Below are positions 9,027 through 15,493 of a stretch of DNA of 64,000 nt, piece by piece. Position 1 is the first letter of the stretch. Every line of letters starts with the position of its first letter. The position numbers and the translations under genes were made by a program. Under the pieces are notes generated by a model, which was not told where the DNA came from, made no database searches, and was given only the letters and a program-made list of their open reading frames with translations. The DNA is taken from positions 1-64,000 of the forward strand of contig CAMJQA010000004.1 in the NCBI GenBank assembly GCA_946407895.1. Reading direction: 5' to 3'. This DNA comes from an uncultured Prevotellaceae bacterium (GTDB lineage Bacteria > Bacteroidota > Bacteroidia > Bacteroidales > Bacteroidaceae).

Positions 9027-11108
9027 TCAGGGCAGCAGGAAGCCGTCGTCTGCGGCGGAGGCCTCTTCTTCCTCCTCCTTTGTGGCCTCGGTTGGGGTGG
9101 AAGCCTTCTCGTCGGGCTTCATGGTTTCGAAGAGGTGGTAGGTGGTGCGCAGCACCTTGAATTCCGTCCGGCGGTTCAGGGCGTGGCATATTTCCTGCTT
9201 CTCCTCGGTGTCGAGGGCCATGATGAAGGCTTCGCTCAGCGTGTCGCCCTCGTTGAGGAAATCTATTTGCTCGGCCATCTTGCGGGTGACCACCTTAGGC
9301 CGCGTCTCGCCATAGCCCACGGGCGTCAGTCGCTCCTTCTCAATGCCGTGCCCGATAAGGTAGTTCACCACGCTCTCGGCCCTGCGCTGGCTGAGCTTGT
9401 TGTTATACTCGTCTTTTCCGCGGAAGTCGCAGTGGCTGGAGAGCTCGATGGTTACGTTAGGGTTCTGGTTGAGCAGGTCCACCAGGCTGTCCAGCGCCAT
9501 CGTGCTGGATTCGGTCAGCTCGGCGCTGTCGAACTCATAGAACACGTTGCGTATGAGCACGGGGTGGTTCAGGCTGGCAAGCGGAAACTGCAGCACGTAC
9601 TCGCGGCTGACGCTGGTGGTATCCACGCGCAGTTCCTCCTTGTGGTTGAGGAATCCCTTGCAGGTTCCCAGGAATACGTAGTCCACGTTGGGCTTTATCT
9701 CCTGCTCAAACGAACCGTCTCCGCGTACGCTCAGCTTCAGGTTGGTGCCGTCGTTGCCCACCATATATACAAGTGCCTCGGGCAGCTCGTAGCCGTCTTT
9801 TTCATACACCCATCCCTTCACGGTCTGCACTATCTCGGGGCACTCGAATGACATGATGTGGTCCCAGCCGCGCTGGTCGCCGCGGCTGGTGCTGAAGTAG
9901 CCCCGGTTATGGAGCCCTTCGAAGGTCATGCCGAAGTCGTCGCCGCTGGAGTTCATGGGGAACTGCAGGTTCTCCACCTCCCACCGTCCCAGGCTGTCGG
10001 GGCGTGCGCAGAAGAGGTCTAGGCCGCCCATTCCGGGATGCCCGTCGGAGGAGAAGTAGAGGTCTCCGTTGGGGCGGAAGGTGGGAAACATCTCGTTGCC
10101 CGGCGTATTGATGAATATGCCCAGGTTCTCCACCCCGCCCAGCCCGGCATCGGTGAGGGCTATGCGCCAGATGTCGAGCCCGCCCTGCCCGCCGGGCATA
10201 TCGCTTACGAAGTAGAGCCACTTGCCGTCGGGCGAAACAGCTGGATGGGCGTAGCTCGACAGGGTGTCCTTTGTAATCTGCAGGGTCTGCGGCTTGCTCC
10301 AGCTTGCATCAGAGCGCGTGCTGGTGCATATCTCGGCATAGCGGGGATAGTCGGGGTCGAAGGTGCAGCGCGTCAGGTACATCGTCTTTCCGTCGGGCGA
10401 GAAGGCGCAGGCGCCCTCGTCGTAGTCGGAGTTCAGTTCGCCCTCAATGACCTCCGGCTGGCTCCACTTCCCCTTGTCGTCCTTTTTGCTGAAGAAGATG
10501 TCGCCGCTCTTGGTGCCTGTAATGCCGCTTATCTCGTTGCCGGTAGCCTGGGGGCGCGTTGTACTCAGGTAGAGCTGGTCGAAGTCATCGCCGTACAGCA
10601 CGGGCGAGAAGTCGGCGCGCCGGCTGTTGAAGAGGGGCTCCTTCTTCACCTTGTACAGGGTGGGCTTCTCCTTCCACTCCAGGGCCTTCAGGCATCCGCG
10701 CCGCCCGTTGTTGGCCAGCAGGTTCTTGGGGTCCAGCTCCTGGTATGCCTCGTAGTTCTTGATGGCGTTCCTGTAGTCGCCCTGCCGTTGCTGCATCTGT
10801 GCCAGGTAGAGTAGGGCCAGGCTGTCGGGGTACTTGTATCGCACCGCGTTCTGGTAGGCTCCGGCCGCCTTGGCTGCATAGTTGTTGAGCCTGTAGCACT
10901 CAGCCATCTTCCATGCCCGTTCGCCGCGCTTCTCCTTGTCCTTGATGGGCGTTCGTGCATAGGCCTTCTTGTACTCGGCCGCCGCGTTGTAGTATTCGCC
11001 AATGGCCAGGAAGGCATCGCCCTTCTTGACGTACTTGTCAACGCTGCACGACAGGAGGAGCAGGGGCAACAGGAATAATATGAATCTACAACTTTTGGGC
11101 ATCATCAT
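9027..11108 (-). CDS. porE: PorE-like outer-membrane lipoprotein (TPR, PD40 propeller, CRD, OmpA_C)
   Basis: About 693 residues from the first Met of MMMPKSC. A lipoprotein signal ends in LLLSC. Domains in order: TPR-like helices (YVKKGDAFLAIGEYYNAA, about 20-140), a PD40/WD40-like propeller with repeated SPDGKWLYFVSD-type blades (about 170-450), a carboxypeptidase-regulatory-like fold (VKGWVYEKDGYELPEALVY, about 455-530) and an OmpA C-terminal peptidoglycan-binding domain (VFYEFDSAELTE to RLTPVGYGETRPKV, about 545-640), then an acidic tail. This is the architecture and size described for PorE of Porphyromonas gingivalis, which anchors the type IX secretion machinery to peptidoglycan. Other Bacteroidota OmpA/PD40 lipoproteins share parts of it, so the exact role is a good inference, not proof. 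No other T9SS gene is in the window. Confidence 0.75.
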   Translation of the reverse strand: MMMPKSCRFILFLLPLLLLSCSVDKYVKKGDAFLAIGEYYNAAAEYKKAYARTPIKDKEKRGERAWKMAECYRLNNYAAKAAGAYQNAVRYKYPDSLALLYLAQMQQRQGDYRNAIKNYEAYQELDPKNLLANNGRRGCLKALEWKEKPTLYKVKKEPLFNSRRADFSPVLYGDDFDQLYLSTTRPQATGNEISGITGTKSGDIFFSKKDDKGKWSQPEVIEGELNSDYDEGACAFSPDGKTMYLTRCTFDPDYPRYAEICTSTRSDASWSKPQTLQITKDTLSSYAHPAVSPDGKWLYFVSDMPGGQGGLDIWRIALTDAGLGGVENLGIFINTPGNEMFPTFRPNGDLYFSSDGHPGMGGLDLFCARPDSLGRWEVENLQFPMNSSGDDFGMTFEGLHNRGYFSTSRGDQRGWDHIMSFECPEIVQTVKGWVYEKDGYELPEALVYMVGNDGTNLKLSVRGDGSFEQEIKPNVDYVFLGTCKGFLNHKEELRVDTTSVSREYVLQFPLASLNHPVLIRNVFYEFDSAELTESSTMALDSLVDLLNQNPNVTIELSSHCDFRGKDEYNNKLSQRRAESVVNYLIGHGIEKERLTPVGYGETRPKVVTRKMAEQIDFLNEGDTLSEAFIMALDTEEKQEICHALNRRTEFKVLRTTYHLFETMKPDEKASTPTEATKEEEEEASAADDGFLLP

Positions 11109-11242
11109 AGTATAATAACGCAGGCTCACCGTTTTTATTGCGTTAAGTCCTTTTTTTATTCGGGTAAGAATCCTTTTTGGGCATCAAAACGTCTTCAGAA
11201 TGTTAAATAGTAGTATTTTTTATGCAGTTTTCATTAAAATAA

Positions 11243-11273
11243 TTGCTCGTCCGTAGTATTTTTACTACTTTTG
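11243..11273 (+). promoter_or_regulatory. hicAB promoter
   Basis: TTG at 11243-11245 and TACTTTTG (TAnnTTTG) at 11266-11273 with a 20-bp spacer match the Bacteroidota housekeeping promoter. Transcription would start near 11280, about 37 nt before hicA. Confidence 0.75.
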
Positions 11274-11316
11274 CATCCGAGAAGCTGAGATATATAGGGA
11301 ATATGGATTTGGCAAT

Positions 11317-11514
11317 ATGAACAATATCAAAGTATCCAGAATTTTGGAGGCGCTCAATAAGGACGGCTGGGTCTTGACGGCGCAGAAGGGAAGTCATCGC
11401 CAGTTCAAGCACCCGGTTAAGCCCGGTAAGGTAACGGTAAATGGCCATCCAAGTGATGTTGTTTGTGGATTCCTGTTGAAATCTATTGAGTCTCAGTCGG
11501 GGTTAAAGTTCTGA
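11317..11514 (+). CDS. hicA: HicA-type mRNA interferase toxin
   Basis: 65 residues, typical for HicA/YcfA. It folds as a small double-stranded-RNA-binding-like domain that cleaves mRNA and blocks translation when free of its antitoxin. The catalytic His is in QKGSHRQFKHP, and VTVNGHPSDVVCGFLLKSI is the usual C-terminal half. It has its own promoter, and its stop overlaps the next start (TGATG), so toxin and antitoxin are translationally coupled. Confidence 0.92.
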   Translation: MNNIKVSRILEALNKDGWVLTAQKGSHRQFKHPVKPGKVTVNGHPSDVVCGFLLKSIESQSGLKF

Positions 11515-11981
11515 TGGAACCTATATTTAATCCTCAAAGACGAACTTATTTGTTGAACCTAAATTGTAGTCATATGGAAAGAATTATTATGAACACAGGC
11601 CTAACCGAAACAGGATACAGTTGCTCCTGTGACCTCCTGCCCGGATGGATAGTATCTGGTTCTAATGATTTTGAGCAATTCAAAAAAGAGGTAAAGGACA
11701 GCATAGATTTCTATATTGAATGTGCAAAGGCTGACGGAGATGAATATCCCTCCGTCTTCGACTCAGACTATGAAGTCGTTTACAAGTTTGATGTCCGTTC
11801 GCTCCTTGAATATTATCGGGGTATTTTTTCCTTCTCGGCATTGCAGACTATTACGGGAATAAACCAGAAGCAACTGGCTCATTATGCCTCTGGAGTCTCT
11901 AAACCCAGGCCCCAACAGGTACGCAAGATAGCTGATGGCTTGCACTCTTTGGCCTGTGAGCTGCTGACCGTTACTGTTTAG
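11514..11981 (+). CDS. hicB: HicB-type antitoxin
   Basis: 155 residues if read from the ATG that overlaps the hicA stop. The first about 20 residues (MEPIFNPQRR...) lie before the usual HicB start; an internal Met at MERIIMN would give about 135 residues, nearer the family norm. The partly degraded RNase-H-like HicB fold (ETGYSCSCDLLPGWIVSGSN, FKKEVKDSIDFYIECAK) is followed by a C-terminal helix-turn-helix (SALQTITGINQKQLAHYASGVSKPRPQQVRKI) that should bind the hicAB promoter. It ends 12 bp from the convergent topB stop, with no terminator between them. Confidence 0.9.
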   Translation: MEPIFNPQRRTYLLNLNCSHMERIIMNTGLTETGYSCSCDLLPGWIVSGSNDFEQFKKEVKDSIDFYIECAKADGDEYPSVFDSDYEVVYKFDVRSLLEYYRGIFSFSALQTITGINQKQLAHYASGVSKPRPQQVRKIADGLHSLACELLTVTV

Positions 11982-11993
11982 GCTGCATATCCC

Positions 11994-13862
11994 TTACTTC
12001 TTCCCCACTTCTACCGTTACGCGGCGGGGCGCATTGTCTCGGAGCACCGTCATTACGATGTCTGAGACCATCTGCTTCAGTTCGCCCAGGAAGGTGGCGG
12101 GCTCGTACTCGTGGCGCTCTATCTGGCGCAGCTTCTTCTCCCAGATGCCCGTCAGCTCGGCGCTCTTGAGCAGCTCCTCGCGGATGAGCCCTATGAGCTC
12201 CACGCCCGTGGGAGTGGCCCAGAGGGACTTACGCTCCTTGCGTATGTAGTGGCGCTTGAACAGCGTCTCGATGATGGCAGCCCGGGTGCTGGGGCGTCCT
12301 ATGCCGTTCTCCTTCAGCGCATCGCGCAGCTCATCGTCCTCCACCGTCTTTCCGGCCGTCTCCATAGCACGCAGCAGGGTGGCCTCGGTATAGGGTTTGG
12401 GCGGAGTGGTCTGCTTCTCGGCCAGGTCGGGGGTGTGGGGGCCCGACTCGCCCTTGGTGAAGGAGGGCAGCAGGGGGGCATTCTCGCCTTGTCCGCCCTT
12501 TGCCGGCGATGCCGTACCGCCTTCCGCAGCCGGGGCATCGGGCTCATCGCTGTCGGCAGCATTCGCCGCCGCCATCACTACGCGCCATCCTGGGTCGGTT
12601 ATCTCCTTGCCCGTAGCGCGGAACTGCACCTCGGCCACCTGGCCAAGCACGGTTGTCGTGGTGAACAGGCAGTCGGGGTGGAATACGGCAATGAAGCGGC
12701 GGGCCACCAGGTCATATACCTTCATCTCCATATCCGAAAGCCCCTGTGCCACTACGCCCGTAGGGATAATGGCGTGGTGGTCGGTGACCTTAGAGTTGTC
12801 GAACACCTTCTTCGTCTTGGGCAGCGGCTTTCCCTTGATGCGGTCCATCAGGTGGAAGTAGGCCCTCAGCCCGTTCATGATCTGCGGACACTTGGGGTAG
12901 ATGTCGTCGCTCAGGAAGGTGGTGTCAACACGCGGATAGGTGGTGAACTTCTTCTCGTATAGGCTCTGTATGAGCTGCAGGGTGGTGTCGGCGCTGAAGC
13001 CGTACTTCTTGTTGCACTCCACCTGCAGGCTCGTCAGGTCGAACAGCCTGGGCGGCCCCTCGGCCCCCTTCTTCTTCTGCACAGCCGTAACGGTGAAGGG
13101 CAGTTCGCGTATCGAGGCCAGTGCCCGCTCGCCTTCCTCGCGGGTGCGGTATCCGCGGTCGCCCTCCTCCATAACGGCCGAGAAGGTGACGTCGCGATAG
13201 ACCGTAGTCAGCACCCAGTAGGGCACGGGCACGAAGTGCTCAATCTCCTGCTGCCGGCGCACGATGAGGGCCAGCGTAGGCGTCTGCACCCGCCCTATGC
13301 TGAGCACCTGCCGGTTGGCCCCGTACTTCAGCGTGTACAGGCGCGTGGCATTCATGCCCAGCGTCCAGTCGCCAATGGCGCGCATCAGCCCCGCCTCGTA
13401 CAGGCTCTGATACTCGCTCTGGTCCTTCAGGTGCTGGAAGCCCTCGCGTATGGCATCCTCCGTCAGGCTGCTTATCCACAACCGCTTCACGGGGCAGGTG
13501 GCCCGCGCCTTCTGCATCACCCATCGCTGAATGAGCTCGCCCTCCTGCCCGGCATCGCCACAGTTTATAATACCCTGGGCGTTCTGCATCAGCTGCTCAA
13601 TGATGCGGAACTGCTTCTCCACACCCTTGTCAGCCTTCAGCTTTATGCCGTATCGGGCCGGAATCATGGGCAGCTGCCCCAGGCTCCACGTCTTCCAGAG
13701 CGGCGTATATTCGTGAGGCTCCTTCAGCTCACACAGGTGGCCGAAGGTCCACGTCACCTGGTATCCGCCCCCCTCCATATATCCGTCCTTCTGCTGCGTG
13801 GCGCCCAGCACATGCGCAATGTCCCTGGCCACCGACGGTTTCTCTGCTATGCAAACAATCAT
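11994..13862 (-). CDS. topB: DNA topoisomerase III (type IA)
   Basis: 622 residues. A TOPRIM domain at the N-terminus (MIVCIAEKPSVARDIAHVLG, metal-binding acidic residues in CGDAGQEGELI) and the active-site Tyr in FTTYPRVDTTFLS identify a type IA topoisomerase that relaxes negative supercoils and decatenates DNA. GRPSTRAAIIETLFKRHYI is the conserved C-terminal core. There are no zinc fingers. An insertion rich in Pro, Ala and Gly at roughly residues 435-490 (ASPAKGGQGENAPLLPSF) breaks the core and resembles the GC-rich repeat seen between genes. The promoter at 13892-13921 lies in a sequence shared with the response-regulator promoter at 49714-49744. Confidence 0.95.
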   Translation of the reverse strand: MIVCIAEKPSVARDIAHVLGATQQKDGYMEGGGYQVTWTFGHLCELKEPHEYTPLWKTWSLGQLPMIPARYGIKLKADKGVEKQFRIIEQLMQNAQGIINCGDAGQEGELIQRWVMQKARATCPVKRLWISSLTEDAIREGFQHLKDQSEYQSLYEAGLMRAIGDWTLGMNATRLYTLKYGANRQVLSIGRVQTPTLALIVRRQQEIEHFVPVPYWVLTTVYRDVTFSAVMEEGDRGYRTREEGERALASIRELPFTVTAVQKKKGAEGPPRLFDLTSLQVECNKKYGFSADTTLQLIQSLYEKKFTTYPRVDTTFLSDDIYPKCPQIMNGLRAYFHLMDRIKGKPLPKTKKVFDNSKVTDHHAIIPTGVVAQGLSDMEMKVYDLVARRFIAVFHPDCLFTTTTVLGQVAEVQFRATGKEITDPGWRVVMAAANAADSDEPDAPAAEGGTASPAKGGQGENAPLLPSFTKGESGPHTPDLAEKQTTPPKPYTEATLLRAMETAGKTVEDDELRDALKENGIGRPSTRAAIIETLFKRHYIRKERKSLWATPTGVELIGLIREELLKSAELTGIWEKKLRQIERHEYEPATFLGELKQMVSDIVMTVLRDNAPRRVTVEVGKK

Positions 13863-13891
13863 ATACCGAAGTCCAAAACTGTTTCGTGCTG

Positions 13892-13921
13892 CAAAAGTAC
13901 GATTAAGCGAGCGAAATACAA
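13892..13921 (-). promoter_or_regulatory. topB promoter inside a repeated cassette
   Basis: On - the sequence reads TTG, then 19 bp (TATTTCGCTCGCTTAATCG), then TACTTTTG. The same spacer and boxes recur at 49714-49744 before the response regulator. Further upstream both share CTCGGAAATA and TTGACCTGCGGTCGAAAGT. Confidence 0.8.
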
Positions 13922-13992
13922 AATAAATCGGTAATTTTTTTTATTTCCGAGGTGAAGCCTACTTTCGACCGCAGGTCAATGGTACGTTTTAT

Positions 13993-14073
13993 CGTTTGAG
14001 TTAACTCGATCGATGATTTGAGTTAACTCGATCGATGATTTGAGTTAACTCGATCGATGATTTGAGTTAACTC
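13993..14073. repeat. 22-bp tandem array, 3.7 units
   Basis: Unit GATTTGAGTTAACTCGATCG plus AT, repeated at 13993, 14015, 14037 and 14059 (partial). Each unit contains the 10-bp palindrome GAGTTAACTC and overlapping CGATCG/ATCGAT palindromes. Confidence 0.9.
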
Positions 14074-14216
14074 AAGGTTTTTGGGATGACCATTACTTTT
14101 TTGAACACGAATTTCACTAATTTTCACAAATATTCTCTGTTGGGCAAGGTCTCAAGCGAATAGTCGCAAGCGACTGACAAATCGCACGAATGTGGGTCAT
14201 GTGGCATATTCGAAAG
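14074..14216. other. Intergenic stretch without a recognised gene
   Basis: Part of a 1-kb gene-free interval (13863-14867) between topB and the small lipoprotein B. Short inverted sequences such as GTCGCAAGCGAC are present, but no credible reading frame. Confidence 0.5.
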
Positions 14217-14286
14217 TTGACTACCGTCTTCTTCTGTCACGACTCGGCATAGTTCAAACGAGTTTGGCTCTGCGCTCGCTGCTCCA
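14217..14286 (+). repeat. Dispersed hairpin element, copy 1
   Basis: Reads TTGACTACCGTCTTCTTCTG, TCACGACTCG, an imperfect hairpin (GCATAGTTCAAAC against GTTTGGCTCTGC), then GCTCGCTGCTCC. The flanks match four other copies in this window. Confidence 0.85.
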
Positions 14287-14357
14287 TCAGTTAGTTGCAT
14301 CTTCAGATGCATTCATATTGCACGTGCTTAACAAAACTGATTCGTCAGATTCGTTAG

Positions 14358-14427
14358 TTGACTATTGTCTTCTTCTGTCACGACTCGGGAGAGTCGAAGC
14401 AAGCTTCACTCTCCGCTCGCTGCTCCA
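14358..14427 (+). repeat. Dispersed hairpin element, copy 2
   Basis: Same flanks as copy 1 but a different hairpin: GGAGAGTCGAAGC pairs with GCTTCACTCTCC around AA. Both arms have changed together relative to copy 1. Confidence 0.85.
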
Positions 14428-14550
14428 TCAGTTCGTGTTCCTTAATTTACTCCCGAAAGTTGAATTTCTAATACTCGCATTGAACAAGCCTACCCATACC
14501 CTATCCAAGCAGTACACAGTGTCTTCCCAAGGTAATGGCATCCCCTTTTG

Positions 14551-14605
14551 CTTGGCTACACCTTGGCTACACCTTGGCTACACCTTGGGTACACCTTGGG
14601 TAGAG
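14551..14605. repeat. 11-bp tandem array, five units
   Basis: Five perfectly phased 11-bp units: CTTGGCTACAC three times, then CTTGGGTACAC and CTTGGGTAGAG. Period equals one turn of DNA and half that of the 22-bp arrays nearby. Confidence 0.85.
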
Positions 14606-14753
14606 TATGTGAAATCCATGGCAAAGGTATAAGAATTCCATGAAATGGGAAAAGAAAGGGTGATCTTTTATTACTGACAAGTACCTCCTAATTTCCAGTA
14701 TTGCCAACTGGCACGTGCCAACAGGGTGACGCATCGCCGAAGTCGGGAAATAT

Positions 14754-14785
14754 AAAAAAGGAGGGAAAGCCGAAGCTAACCCTCC
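14754..14785 (-). terminator. Terminator of small lipoprotein B
   Basis: On -, GGAGGG...AGC-TTCG-GCT...CCCTCC forms a stem with a TTCG tetraloop and is followed by six T. Confidence 0.85.
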
Positions 14786-14842
14786 ACAAACAACAACTCG
14801 AAAAACAGACGTTTTAACGGAAACGCCCAAAAACGATTATTT
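14785..14842 (-). repeat. Inverted repeat arm B (3' UTR of small lipoprotein B)
   Basis: Reverse complement of 4247-4304 with a handful of mismatches, in the same position relative to the lipoprotein stop. Confidence 0.85.
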
Positions 14843-14867
14843 TATATGAAGCGCGAATTAATTTTCT

Positions 14868-15389
14868 TCAATTAACGTTTGATATATTCTCATTTTTGGC
14901 AAAAGGTATAGTCAAATACCATTCACCATTAACGCGAAGTGGACAAACGGAACCTGAAATAGTGTTAGGAAGAGGACTGTCTGCTGGTTTCTCAAAGAAC
15001 TGGTAACTGTAGCGTACTTCGGTATCTGTTTCTGAATACATTAACAAGGTGTCAATCTTAAAGTCCAGCACAGGAAAGCTCTCATAGCTTGACATAAGCA
15101 TCTTGCAATGCCCTTTATCTATGGGCTGCACTGTACAGTCCTCTTCGTTATATGCGTATAGCATTTTCAAGGCTTCATCATATTGTCCGCCTTTAAGCAA
15201 ATCCAAATATTGAATCGTTAGGTTTCTTATTGTTGTAGAATCCTTACTCGTTCTTGACATTTCAGTCACATATCGAGGATCAGAGGAAGTATTCTCGATT
15301 CCCGAAATTTCCGACTGATTCTTCTTGCCAAGGCATGATGCCAAAATAAGAAGGCTAATCGAGTACAGGACAAATTGAATTTTGCGCAT
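14868..15389 (-). CDS. Small lipoprotein, partner of copy B
   Basis: 173 residues from the ATG at 15389; the frame extends two codons further only through a TTG. The signal peptide ends in the lipobox LILASC. The body aligns over its length with the lipoprotein at 3723-4247 at roughly half identity: YLDLLKGGQYDEALKMLYAYN, FPVLDFKIDTLLMYSETDTEVRYSYQFF and NTISGSVCPLRVNGEWYLT. It follows the coiled-coil gene on the same strand, separated by a hairpin. Function unknown; probably an outer-membrane partner of the coiled-coil protein. Confidence 0.82.
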   Translation of the reverse strand: MRKIQFVLYSISLLILASCLGKKNQSEISGIENTSSDPRYVTEMSRTSKDSTTIRNLTIQYLDLLKGGQYDEALKMLYAYNEEDCTVQPIDKGHCKMLMSSYESFPVLDFKIDTLLMYSETDTEVRYSYQFFEKPADSPLPNTISGSVCPLRVNGEWYLTIPFAKNENISNVN

Positions 15390-15417
15390 TACCAAAATAG
15401 TGTAGATTTAATTTATA

Positions 15418-15450
15418 AGAGGGTGCTCTAATGGACTTAGAGCACCCTCT
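15418..15450 (-). terminator. Hairpin between copy B and its lipoprotein
   Basis: A perfect 14-bp stem, AGAGGGTGCTCTAA against TTAGAGCACCCTCT, with a 5-nt loop. The T tract after it on - is poor, so it may act as a leaky terminator or a processing/stability site. It corresponds in position to the hairpin at 3670-3704. Confidence 0.65.
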
Positions 15451-15493
15451 TCATATCCACTATACTTTAATTACTTATAAAGGAAGTATAGTT

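Noticed and set aside
14192-14632. 146-codon frame on + that looks internally repeated (SRLG...SLLH twice)
   Set aside because: It is made of two copies of the dispersed hairpin element and the 11-bp array; the same peptide pattern appears at 58240-58515 only because the element recurs there.
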